Shown: in pieces, positions 9,783-19,000 of the stretch
How the letters are laid out: every line of letters starts with the position of its first letter
Position numbering within the stretch: the first letter of the stretch is position 1
Source of the DNA: Polyangiaceae bacterium
GTDB taxonomy: Bacteria > Myxococcota_A > Polyangia > Polyangiales > Polyangiaceae
NCBI GenBank assembly: GCA_015075635.1
Contig: JABTUA010000002.1
Location: forward strand, 2,856,708 to 2,920,707
DNA length: 64,000 nt
Direction of reading: 5' to 3'
Translations under genes and position numbers: made by a program
Notes under the pieces: generated by a model
Databases searched by the model: none
What the model was told of the DNA's origin: nothing
The model's input: the letters and a program-made list of their open reading frames with translations, nothing else

Positions 9783-11417
9783 TCACCAGCAAGCGCCCAA
9801 GTAGCACTTCTTGCCGCCGCTGCAGTCGCCGTGGTTGCAGCAGCCAGCGCAGTAGCTGCCGCAGTTCTTGGGAAAGAGCCAGTGGCACACGCAGCTGCCG
9901 CCGCTGCAGGACTGGTTGGTGCCGCACTTCTTCCCGCACTGGCCGCAGTTGCTGGAGTCGTTGAAGACGTCCACGCACTGGTTGTTGCACTCCGCCACGT
10001 TCGGGGGGCAAGTGACGTCGCACGCGCCGTTGACGCAGGTGGAGGTACCTCCGGAGGCAGCCGAGCAGACCTTGCCGCAGACGCCGCAGTTCGCGCTGTC
10101 GGCCTTCAGATCGACGCAGGCCGTGCCGCAAGGCGAGAGGCCTTGCGCGCAGGCGATGGTGCAGTTTCCGCCGGCACACGCGGGGCTCCCGTTACCGGCC
10201 GTGGGAGGTGGGCATGCCTTGCAGCCGGCGCCGCAGTGTTGCGGATCCACCGTAGTGTCGAAGCAGGTCGTCCCCGCGCCGCACGTGGAGAACCCCGGCG
10301 AGCAGCCCACGCCGCAGGCGCCGCCGGCGCAAGTGGGGAAGCCGTTCGGCGTACCCGGGCAGACCGTGGTGCAGGTGCCGCAATGGCTCGGATCGGTGGT
10401 GGTGCCGGTCTCGCAGCCGTTCGCCGGATTGCCGTCGCAGTCCGCGTAGCCGGTGCTGCAACCTCCGGTCGCGCACTTGCCCGCGACGCAGGTCGGCGTG
10501 CCGTTCGCCGAGGGACAGGCGTTGCCGCAGCTCCCGCAGTTGGACACGTGCGCGTTCAGGTCCGTCTCGCAGCCGTTGTCGATGTTGTTGTCGCAGTTGC
10601 CGAAGCCCGGGTTGCAGATCAGATCGCACTTGCCGGCGACGCAGCCAGCCACGCCGTTCGTCGAGTTGCACTTCTTGCCGCAGCCTCCGCAGCTCGACGG
10701 GTCCGTGCTGGCGCTGCTCTCACAGCCGTTCGCGGGGTTGCCGTCGCAGTCGGCCCAGCCGTCGTCGCACTTCTGAACCACGCAGCGCGCGATGGGGTAT
10801 CCGCTGGGGTTGGCTTCGCACGCCGACGACGCATGCGGCAGGTTGCACACGTTGCCGCAGAACGAGCAGTTCTTCGGATCCGCGAGCAGATCGATCTCGC
10901 AGCCGTTGGAGGGGTCCTTGTCGCAGTTGCCGTTGGTCGGCGGCGAGCAGGGGTTGTCGGCGCAAGCGCCGTCGATGCACACGGCCCCAGGCGCCTTGGT
11001 GACGGCGCAGTCCGTGCCACACGCCCCGCAGTTCATCGGGTCGGCGCCCAGGCTGGTCTCGCAGCCGTCGGTCGGATCGCCGTTGCAGTCGCTCCAGTCG
11101 GTGTCGCAGTGGTCGACGATGCAGCCCTTCACGTCTTCGCACTTCGCGCTGGCGTGCGGCAGCACGCAGGGCGCGCAGCTGGTCGAGGCCTTGCAGCCGC
11201 TCTGCGGGTCGTTCGAGCTCACGCAGATGAGGCCGCCGGCCTCGTCGGGACAGGCCTTGCTGGGGGGAAAGCAGGAGCTGGTCACGCTCTGCCCCGCGTC
11301 GGAGCCGCCACCGCCGTCCTCGCTCGCCGAGAGGCCCCCCGCCTTCTCGACGCTGCACGCCCCAGCCGCGCCGAGCGCCGTGCCTGCGAGCAGGAGGATC
11401 GCCGAGAGCCGCCGCAT
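9783..11417 (-). CDS. Cys-rich repeat lipoprotein (DCDGNPANGCE type)
   Basis: A secreted lipoprotein of about 544 residues: basic start, hydrophobic core and GAAGAC lipobox, then a Gly/Ser linker. It carries about nine modules built on W/Y-x-DCDGNPxNGCE and DPxxCGxCGxxC, ending in a Cys-dense tail. The Asp/Asn/Gly clusters suggest calcium binding and the cysteines disulfide bracing, giving an extended surface stalk. ATG 11417 is taken as start; an in-frame TTG at 11441 is possible. It is convergent with the FHA regulator, 10 bases apart, and divergent from mdh. Its repeat is different from those at 4814 and 22541, so it is not a simple duplicate of either. Function unknown. Confidence 0.85.
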   Translation of the reverse strand: MRRLSAILLLAGTALGAAGACSVEKAGGLSASEDGGGGSDAGQSVTSSCFPPSKACPDEAGGLICVSSNDPQSGCKASTSCAPCVLPHASAKCEDVKGCIVDHCDTDWSDCNGDPTDGCETSLGADPMNCGACGTDCAVTKAPGAVCIDGACADNPCSPPTNGNCDKDPSNGCEIDLLADPKNCSFCGNVCNLPHASSACEANPSGYPIARCVVQKCDDGWADCDGNPANGCESSASTDPSSCGGCGKKCNSTNGVAGCVAGKCDLICNPGFGNCDNNIDNGCETDLNAHVSNCGSCGNACPSANGTPTCVAGKCATGGCSTGYADCDGNPANGCETGTTTDPSHCGTCTTVCPGTPNGFPTCAGGACGVGCSPGFSTCGAGTTCFDTTVDPQHCGAGCKACPPPTAGNGSPACAGGNCTIACAQGLSPCGTACVDLKADSANCGVCGKVCSAASGGTSTCVNGACDVTCPPNVAECNNQCVDVFNDSSNCGQCGKKCGTNQSCSGGSCVCHWLFPKNCGSYCAGCCNHGDCSGGKKCYLGACW

Positions 11418-11555
11418 CACGTGCGAGCTTACCACGCGCAAACACTGCGGTCCCGTGCTCGATTGCCCCCACCGCGACGTCGAGCTAAGCCTGGCGCCCC
11501 GTGCTCGTCGGGGTGGAGAGCACCCCCACTCGAGACACCAGAAAGGTCACCTACC

Positions 11556-12497
11556 ATGGCAAGGAAGAAGATCGCACTCATCGGCGCAGGCAACATCGGC
11601 GGGGAGCTCGCCAACCTGTGCGTGGCGAAGCAGCTCGGCGACGTGGTGCTGTTCGACATCCCCGCCAAGGAGAGCTTCGCCAAGGGCAAGGCCCTGGACC
11701 TCGAGCAGAGCTCGGCCATGAACGGCGGCGACGTCAAGGTCACGGGTACGGCCAAGTGGGAGGACTGCGCCGGCGCCGACGTGCTGATCGTCACTGCGGG
11801 CATCCCGCGCAAGCCCGGCCAGAGCCGCGACGACCTGGTGGGCGTGAACCTCCCGATCATCCGCGACGTGGCCGACAACGCCAAGAAGCACTGCCCGAAC
11901 GCCTTCGTGATCGTGATCTCGAACCCCCTCGACGCCATGGTCTACGAGCTGAAGCGCCGCACGGGCTTCGCCTCGGAGAAGGTCGTGGGCATGGCCGGCG
12001 TGCTCGACAGCGCGCGCTTCACGCTGTTCCTCGCCCGCGAGCTGAACGCCAGCATCAAGGACATCCGCGCCATGGTGCTCGGCGGCCACGGCGACGACAT
12101 GGTGCCGATCCTGTCGAACTGCACCATCAGCGGCGTTCCGCTGCCGCAGATGATCGCGAAGGACAAGCTCTCGGCCATCGTCGATCGCACCCGCAAGGGC
12201 GGCGGCGAAATCGTCGGATTGATGGGCACCAGCGCGTATTACGCGCCGGCAGCCGCCTCCATCGCCATGGCGGAGGCCTACCTGGGCGATCAGAAGCGTC
12301 TCCTGCCCTGCGCCGCGTACCTGACCGGGCAATACGGCTACAAGGACCTGTACATGGGCGTGCCGGTCGTGATCGGCGCCGGCGGCGTCGAGAAGATCGT
12401 CGAGGTCCCGCTGAACGACGAGGAGAAGGGCATGCTCGCCAAGAGCGCCGCCAGCGTTCAGAGCGTGGTGGACGTGGTCAAGAAGATGGCCGGCTGA
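11556..12497 (+). CDS. mdh: Malate dehydrogenase (LDH-like type)
   Basis: Reversible oxidation of malate to oxaloacetate with NAD in the TCA cycle. The 313-residue protein has the Rossmann start IALIGAGNIGGELANL, substrate loop IPRKPGQSRDDLV with the Arg expected for malate, VISNPLDAMVY, GVLDSARF and the catalytic-His segment GGHGDDMVP. Length and motifs fit the LDH-like MDH group. ATG 11556 follows a GAAAGG site; the much longer upstream open frame is the antisense of the Cys-rich lipoprotein gene. A strong hairpin follows at 12586. Confidence 0.97.
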   Translation: MARKKIALIGAGNIGGELANLCVAKQLGDVVLFDIPAKESFAKGKALDLEQSSAMNGGDVKVTGTAKWEDCAGADVLIVTAGIPRKPGQSRDDLVGVNLPIIRDVADNAKKHCPNAFVIVISNPLDAMVYELKRRTGFASEKVVGMAGVLDSARFTLFLARELNASIKDIRAMVLGGHGDDMVPILSNCTISGVPLPQMIAKDKLSAIVDRTRKGGGEIVGLMGTSAYYAPAAASIAMAEAYLGDQKRLLPCAAYLTGQYGYKDLYMGVPVVIGAGGVEKIVEVPLNDEEKGMLAKSAASVQSVVDVVKKMAG

Positions 12498-12585
12498 GGC
12501 AGGGCACCTTCCTGTCCGGTGGAACAGCGCGTCCGGTGGCGTCGATCGCCAGGCGCGTGTGTCGGCAATCACCCAGATGAGAACG

Positions 12586-12616
12586 CGGCCGCGCTTCCGG
12601 TCAGGAGGCGCGGCCG
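12586..12616. terminator. Hairpin between convergent mdh and CBS genes
   Basis: CGGCCGCGC (12586-12594) and GCGCGGCCG (12608-12616) form a perfect 9-bp stem with a 13-base loop between the stop codons of two convergent genes. Probably a bidirectional terminator; it lacks a long T tract. Confidence 0.55.
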
Positions 12617-12635
12617 TCGGCGTTTCCTCCAGTGC

Positions 12636-13100
12636 TCAGCCGAGCGCACGGCTCGGGGGCGGCGGCACTTCGCCGTCCGAGAGCCGCACGATCCACAAGC
12701 GCAGGAAGTCCGCCTCCGTCACGATGCCGACCAGGTGATCGTCACCCTCGACCACCGGCAGGCACCCGAGCTTCGAGTCCCACATCAAGCGCGCCGCCTC
12801 GAGCAGCGGCTCGCCGGGACCGACGGTGACCACGTTCTTCTGCATGATCAGCTTGACGGGCTGCTGGTAGATGAGCGCGTCGCGCTGCTCCGCCATCGAG
12901 GACAGGAAGCTGGACGAGGCGTGGAGCAGATCGCGGTGCGTCACCAGCCCGGTCAGCTTGTCGCCGTCCACCACGGGCATGTGGCGAAAGCGGAAGCGCT
13001 TGAAGCCGTCGTCGAGGGAAGCGATGGTGTCGTTCTCGGTCACGGTGACGACCTTTCGGGTCATCACCTCGCCGACGGTCTTGGGCAAGGTCGGGCTCAT
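12636..13100 (-). CDS. Tandem CBS-domain protein
   Basis: 154 residues forming one Bateman module: CBS1 roughly 9-65 (VGEVMTRKVVTVTENDTI, RHMPVVDGDKLTGLVTHRDLL) and CBS2 roughly 80-140 (VKLIMQKNVVTVGPGEPL, GCLPVVEGDDHLVGIVTEADFL). Such stand-alone modules sense adenosine nucleotides and regulate a partner enzyme or transporter. No catalytic domain is attached. The ATG start has an AGGCAGG site upstream. It is followed on the same strand, upstream, by the acetate kinase fusion, which may share its regulation, but the partner is not known. A second CBS-only gene lies at 30705. Confidence 0.93.
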   Translation of the reverse strand: MSPTLPKTVGEVMTRKVVTVTENDTIASLDDGFKRFRFRHMPVVDGDKLTGLVTHRDLLHASSSFLSSMAEQRDALIYQQPVKLIMQKNVVTVGPGEPLLEAARLMWDSKLGCLPVVEGDDHLVGIVTEADFLRLWIVRLSDGEVPPPPSRALG

Positions 13101-13174
13101 TACCTGCCTTGGTAGAGCGCGCCGACGGCACGCGTCAAGACTGAGCCGCGGCCCCGCGGTTTCCCCGCCGGGAC

Positions 13175-14950
13175 TCAGCCCGGCCGGCGCACGCGCTTGG
13201 GATTCAAGACCGCTTGGGCGCCGAGCACGTCGGTGTAGGTGAGCTCACCGGCGGCGTCCGGGTCGAGCTCGGCCGCGTTGGCCTCGTCCGTGTCGATGTG
13301 CATCTCCAACTTGAACTTCGGGCTCACCCGCACGAGCACGTCGCCGAACACCAGATCCCGGGGCCCACCGGTGATGGCGACCTCCACCTCGTCACCGTCG
13401 ATCACGTCGAAGCGCTCGGCGTCGGCCGGTGCCATGTGGATGTGGCGCTTGGCGCAGATCAACCCTTCGCTCAACGACACGCTCCCCTTGGGTCCTTCGA
13501 GCACGATCGGCGCCGAACCCTCGGTGTTGCCCGAGTCGCGGATCGGCGCGTCCACGCCCAGCTTGAACTCGTCGGTGCGCGAGACTTCGACCTGGTTCTT
13601 GGGCCGCAGCGGACCGAGCAGTCGCACGCCGTCGATGCGCCCGCGGGGGCCTACCAGGTTCACTTGCTCCTTGCAGGCGTACTGCCCGGGTTGGGAGATG
13701 TCCTTGTGGTGGGTAGGCGTCGCGTCCGGACCGAACAGCGCGGCGAAGGTCTCGCTGGTCAGGTGCAGGTGGCGCGCGCTGATCGCGATGGGGATCGGGC
13801 TCGGCGGCACGACGCGCTCGCGCTCGCGCTCGCGCAACACGGCGGCCGTCTGCCTGGCGATCGAGAGCTCCTCGTTGGTCTTGACCACCAGGCCCGCGAC
13901 CCCGGAGTGCTCCGCGGTCACGAACGCGACCGGCGACTCGTTCGACACCCGGGCGTCCGCGTTCTTGTCCTCGTCGAGCTCGATGCCGATGAAGTCGAAG
14001 CGCTGCAAGATGCGCCGGCGCATCGACGCGCTGTTTTCGCCGATGCCTGCGGTGAACACCACGGCGTCGAGCCCGCCCATCGCCGCGGCGTAGGCCCCGA
14101 TGTACTTGCGCACGCGGTGGGAGAACACCGTGATGGCGAGCCGGCAGCGATCGTCGCCCCCCTCCGCGCGGGCCTCGATGTCGCGGAGGTCGTTGCCGAC
14201 GCCGGACATCCCGGAGAGCCCGCTCTTGTGGTTCAAGAGCTCGTCCAGAGCCGCGGCGTCGTACCCGGCGCGAGCGAGCATGAGCACCGCGCCGGGATCG
14301 AGGTCTCCGGAGCGCGTGCCCATGACCAGCCCTTCGAGCGGCGTCATGCCCATGCTCGTCTCGGTCGAGTGCCCGTGCTCGACGGCACAGGCGCTGGCTC
14401 CGTTGCCCAGGTGCAGGGTGACCAGGCGCAGATCGGACAGCGGGCGCCGGAGCGCACGCGCTGCGAGCTCCGCGACGTAGGCGTGGGAGGTGCCGTGAAA
14501 TCCGTAGCGGCGCAGGCCGTGCTTCAGCGCGACGTCCTGGTCGATGGCGTAGGTGGAAGCGCGGCGCGGTAGACGCGCGTGGAAGGCGGTGTCGAATACC
14601 GCCACGTGCGGCACGCCCGGCAGCACCTTGCGAGCGCCGCGGATCCCGGCCAGGTTCGCCGGGTTGTGCAGCGGTGCGAGCGGGATGCAGCGCTCGATGG
14701 CGGCTTCGACCACGTCGTCGATGGCCACCGCGCTGGTGAAGTCCGCGCCGCCGTGGACCACGCGGTGCCCCACCGCGCGGATTGACCGGTCCTTGACTTG
14801 CTCGAGCACCTCCGCGACGGCGCGCTCGTGGGTCCGCCCCGCCTCGCCGATGCGCTCCACCAGCATCTTCTGCAAGAGCTCGCCCGACTCCGGCTCGAGC
14901 AGCTGGGCCTTGAGGGTCGAGGAGCCGGCGTTCAGGACCAGGACGGGCAT
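13175..14950 (-). CDS. Bifunctional acetate kinase-PduL phosphotransacetylase fusion
   Basis: One uninterrupted 591-residue frame. Residues 1-~380 are an acetate kinase: LVLNAGSSTLK, GHRVVHGG, LHNPAN, VFDTAFH, RYGFHGTSH, LHLGNGAS, MTPLEGLVMGTRSGDLDP and FTAGIGENS. After a short Arg/Glu linker, ~380-591 is a PduL-type phosphotransacylase with its zinc-ligand segments SARHLHL and AKRHIHMAPADAE. Together they would interconvert acetyl-CoA, acetyl phosphate and acetate, making ATP. In most bacteria these activities are on separate proteins, and the usual partner is the unrelated Pta. The ATG start at 14950 lies 13 bases after the stop of the histidine kinase gene, so they are probably co-transcribed. 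Confidence 0.93.
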   Translation of the reverse strand: MPVLVLNAGSSTLKAQLLEPESGELLQKMLVERIGEAGRTHERAVAEVLEQVKDRSIRAVGHRVVHGGADFTSAVAIDDVVEAAIERCIPLAPLHNPANLAGIRGARKVLPGVPHVAVFDTAFHARLPRRASTYAIDQDVALKHGLRRYGFHGTSHAYVAELAARALRRPLSDLRLVTLHLGNGASACAVEHGHSTETSMGMTPLEGLVMGTRSGDLDPGAVLMLARAGYDAAALDELLNHKSGLSGMSGVGNDLRDIEARAEGGDDRCRLAITVFSHRVRKYIGAYAAAMGGLDAVVFTAGIGENSASMRRRILQRFDFIGIELDEDKNADARVSNESPVAFVTAEHSGVAGLVVKTNEELSIARQTAAVLRERERERVVPPSPIPIAISARHLHLTSETFAALFGPDATPTHHKDISQPGQYACKEQVNLVGPRGRIDGVRLLGPLRPKNQVEVSRTDEFKLGVDAPIRDSGNTEGSAPIVLEGPKGSVSLSEGLICAKRHIHMAPADAERFDVIDGDEVEVAITGGPRDLVFGDVLVRVSPKFKLEMHIDTDEANAAELDPDAAGELTYTDVLGAQAVLNPKRVRRPG

Positions 14951-14963
14951 GTTCCGGCGAATA

Positions 14964-16019
14964 TCACGATTGTTCCGGCGCGGCGTCGGCCGGAAACCTG
15001 AGCGTGACGGTGGTGCCGGCAGCCGGGGCCGTGCGGAGCTGGACCTCGCCCCGGTTCCGGGCGGCCACCGCGTAGACGATGGCCAGGCCCAAGCCCCCGC
15101 CCGCCTCGCCCTTCGTCGAGAAGAACGGCTCGAATGCCCGCGCCTCGACCTCCGGCGGCATGCCCGGGCCGTCGTCCTCGACGGCGAGCCACGCAAAGCG
15201 CTCCTCTCGCCCCGTGCGCACGGTCACCCGGCCCCCGTGCTGCATGGCCTCGATGGCGTTGACCAGAAGGTTCACCACGGCCGAGAGCACCTCGGCTCCC
15301 GCCACGCGCACGCTGATCGCGTCGGTCAGGTCGTCCTGCACGAGGACCCCCTGGGCCCGAGGCCGGCACAGCGCGATGCCCTCGCGGGCGATGCTGGACA
15401 GGTCCACGTCGTGCGCCGGTGCCTCGCTGCTCTGCCGCCCGAAGTCCCTGAGCAGGTCGATGGTCTCGGTGCCACGCCGGAGCACGGAGGCCATCTGCTC
15501 GAGCACCTCGAGCGCCGCCGGATCCGAGCGTAGCTTGCGCTTCAGGACCTCCACCTGGAGCCCGAGCGGGTTCAGGATGTTCTTGAGGTCGTGGGCCACA
15601 CCCGACGCCATCTGCCCCAGGGCACGCAGCTTGTGGGCTTCGAGGAGCGCGCGCTCCATGCGCTTGCGCTCGGTGATCTCCACGGACAGGACGATGAGTC
15701 CCTCGCGGCAGGGCTCGATCCGAAGCTCGAACCAACCCCGCGTGCCGCCTTCGAACTCGAACTCGGTCTCGAGCTCGGCGCGCTCGCGCTGGCGCATGCA
15801 GCGCTCGAGCACCGAGAACAGCTCGGTAGCCTCGATGCCCGGGTAACAGTCCATCATGCGGCGCCCGACCAGCTCCGCGCGGGCCTTGCGGCCCTGGCGA
15901 GCGGTGGCGTCGTTGACGTAGATGTAGCGCCACTCCGGCGAGATGACCTGAAGCCCTTCGCGCAGCGAGTCGAGGCTGGCGAGGAGCGCGTTGGGCTCGT
16001 GCGTCCGATGGGGCGCCAT
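14964..16019 (-). CDS. PAS-domain sensor histidine kinase
   Basis: 351 residues, no membrane segment, so a cytoplasmic sensor. A PAS domain lies at ~5-125 (LREGLQVISPEWRYIYVNDATA, GLIVLSVEITERKRME). HisKA follows, with the H box GQMASGVAHDLKNILNPLG. The ATPase domain shows the N box (NLLVNAIEAM), G1 (VEDDGPGMPP), F box (FEPFFSTKG) and G2 (GGGLGLAIVYAV). No receiver domain or response regulator gene is adjacent. Start could be ATG 16019 or ATG 16043 (8 residues longer); neither has a clear ribosome site. It lies directly upstream of the acetate kinase-PduL gene in the same direction, so it may sense a metabolic state linked to acetyl phosphate; that is inference. Confidence 0.9.
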   Translation of the reverse strand: MAPHRTHEPNALLASLDSLREGLQVISPEWRYIYVNDATARQGRKARAELVGRRMMDCYPGIEATELFSVLERCMRQRERAELETEFEFEGGTRGWFELRIEPCREGLIVLSVEITERKRMERALLEAHKLRALGQMASGVAHDLKNILNPLGLQVEVLKRKLRSDPAALEVLEQMASVLRRGTETIDLLRDFGRQSSEAPAHDVDLSSIAREGIALCRPRAQGVLVQDDLTDAISVRVAGAEVLSAVVNLLVNAIEAMQHGGRVTVRTGREERFAWLAVEDDGPGMPPEVEARAFEPFFSTKGEAGGGLGLAIVYAVAARNRGEVQLRTAPAAGTTVTLRFPADAAPEQS

Positions 16020-16074
16020 GCAGGTGCGGCCAGTTTTTGCCATCTTCGGGCGGATGTCACGGACAACAGGCTGG

Positions 16075-16080
16075 TATACT
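16075..16080 (+). promoter_or_regulatory. -10 hexamer TATACT next to a start codon
   Basis: TATACT is followed by 6 bases and then the ATG at 16087. Transcription starting about 7 bases after the hexamer would begin at the A of the start codon, implying a leaderless mRNA. No ribosome site fits in the gap. Confidence 0.55.
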
Positions 16081-16086
16081 CGCCCG

Positions 16087-19000
16087 ATGCGCAGGGTACG
16101 CGTCGGGCTCGGGGTGCTGGGGTTCTGCGCGACGCTCGCGGCCGCACCCGACGCGGAGGCGTTCACGACGCGCTTTCACATCAAGCTCGCGAACGACGTC
16201 CGGAAGGCGCTGATCCAGAACGGCGGAACCGCCATCCCCTTGCGTTTCGGCAGCTACGCCGTGACCCTGAAGGCCGAGGACGCCGACGCGATCACGAACT
16301 ACCCGCTGGAGTTCCGGGCCGGCGCGGTGGGCCCGGACAACATGGCGTTCCCGGGCATGACCGATCCGTCGCACGCCGTCGGTCAGCGTCCCTACGAGCA
16401 GTGCGAGCTGCTCTACGCCGAGGCGCTCCTGCCGGCGGAGAGGGCCTACGCCCTGGGCTGCTTCCTGCACGGCTCTACCGACGCCATCGCGCACCACTAC
16501 GTCAACTACATGACGGGTGAGACCTTCACCCTGGCGCCCGTCAGCAACAATCGCCAGCAATCCTGGAGCAACGTCGTCCGCCACATCATCGCCGAGAACA
16601 TGGTGCAGTCTGCGGCGTTCGAGCTCTCCCCGGAGTCGTTCTCGAGCGCGGAGCTCGGGCACACCATCCCGAAGAGCTTCGTCGAGCGCGCCTACTTCGA
16701 CGAGCAGAGCCCGCTCTGGAAGGTGATGGGCGCGACGGCGCTTGCGAAATTCGAGTCCGCCAAGAGCGCGAACCCTGGCTCCTTGCTCACCATCCTGATC
16801 CCGAAGGCGAAGCTCGCGACGGCGGAGTCGCTGGTGCTGGCGCCACGTTACCTGCGCTTCTTGGACGACGAGCGCAAGGGCGTACGCACGCTGATCGAAA
16901 AGTCCATCGCCGACCTTCAGAACAAGAGCACCGCCGACGGCGCGACGCTGGGCGTGGGCCCTGGTTCGGATGGCAAGCTCGGCACCAGCGACGACACCAC
17001 GGCCTGCTCCAGCAGCTGCGCCAGCTTGTACGGCAAGTACAAGGTGTACGTGGCGCTCCTGGCGCCCCGCTACGACGCCGCGAACAACCCGCTGCCCCCC
17101 GCCTTCGACAAGATCAGCGACAAGCTCCACGACGACCTGTTCGAGTTCATGCCGGCGTACCTCGCCGTGGTCGAGAACCTGTCGAACAAGCTGAACACCC
17201 CGCTGACGGCCGGCAGCGACGGCATGACCATCGACAAAGCCGAGGTCGCGACGCTGTTCCAGCCGCTGAACCAGTGGGCGGACGACCTGACCACCATCGA
17301 CTACCAGACGCTGACCGCGGCGGTGATCCCGCAGTGGCTCCAGGATCTCCAGAACGCCCTGCAAGTCGTGGGCGTGAACATCTCGATCCCCAACCTGATC
17401 GCCGCGCTGCTCGATCCGGTCGTGACCCCGATCAAGGACGCCATCAAGCAATACGTCATCGACGAGGCCACCGTGTACGTCGAGGATCTGGTCGGCGAGT
17501 ACAAGGCGCAGTTCGCCACCGTGAAGTCGGAGTATCAGCAGCGCCTGGCACAAGCCGCTCCGGCCGGTCAGAGCGGGACCTTCCTCGACCAGCTGTTCGA
17601 CAGCGGCCTCTACGGGCACTCGTTCAACATCGCGGCGACCGCCATCGCCGATCACCGTGTGGTGCTGCCGGCCACGCCGGATCCGCTGCTCGGGCCGGCC
17701 AGCTTCGACGCCTCCCACACACCGAGCTGGATGCAGGCCGGAGTGTGCGAGTACCTGCGCCAGGCGATCTTCCCGCTGGGCCTCGAGGTGTCGGGGCTGA
17801 TGAGCCTGTGGAAGTCCGGGGCCATCATCCCCGCGGTGGTGAACGAGGACAGCCCGCTCGAGTGCCACGACGGCTCGCTCGCCGCCTTCACGCCGAACCC
17901 GAGCGCCGGCGTGTGCAAGCTCACGGATCTGGAGTCGTTGATCCAAGACGCGGCGCACCGCGGCACGGTGTCGCGGGCGCACCCACCGCTGCCGGGCACG
18001 CCGGAGGTCGCGTGCATCGGCCTGCAGATCCAGGGCCTGCCGGATCCTCCGCCGGGCATCGGCGGCGCCGGCGGCAGCACGGGCAGCGGCGGCAGCGGCG
18101 GCTCGGCGGCGGGCAGCGGCGTGCCTTCGACGGGGCCGAGCGGAAGCGGCGACGCCGGCGGCTGCGGCTGCCGCGCGCCAGGCCCCGCGCGGGATCTGCA
18201 CCCAGAGCTCGCGCTCCTGGCCTTGGCGGCAGCGCTCGGCGCGCGGCGACGCCGCCTGCGCAGAGCGGCCCCACTCACCGCGTTGCTCTTGCTCACCGGC
18301 TGCGGCGCCGACGGCGGCGTCGGCGGCGAAGGTGGCAGCGGTGCGGGCGGCGCGGGCGGTGCGGGCGGCTCCTTCGGCGGCAGCGGGGGCACCCCCGGCG
18401 GCGCGGGCGGCGCCCTTGGTGGCAGCGCGGGTGTCGGCTCCGGCGGAATTGCGGGCACCGGAGGCGCGGGCGCCACCGGAGGAGGAGGCGGCAGCGGCGG
18501 TAGCGCGGGCAACCCGGCGGCTGAGCTGCTCGCGGCGCTCGGCCAGAGCGTGTGGCACGGCAAGCAGACGCGTGCTGGGAAGGAGCGCGCGTACGAGGTC
18601 GAGTTCGACGCGCTGAACCTGTTCTGGGCCGAGACGCGCAACCCCTACGGTCCGGCACGGCAGCGCAAGCTGCGCATCATGCAGGTGCAGAGCGACGGCA
18701 AGACGGTGAACACCACCATCACCGTCCCCGCCGGCTGGCCGTCGGACACCGACAACGGCAAGAAAGAGAACTTCGGCGTCGAGCTGCTCCCCGGACCGCC
18801 CAAGCAGCTGCGCATCACGCAGGGCAGCAGCATCGAGGTCTTCGACGAAGGACCCTGGCCACCGCCGACCACCGGCCTCACCGCCATCGTCCGGGCCTTC
18901 TCGTCCACCGGGCCGATGGCCAACGCCTACTGCGAGTCGAGCAGCCTGACCGCGCCGAACCGCGCGGTGATCTGGGAGTTCGCCCGCGGCAAATCCAGCG

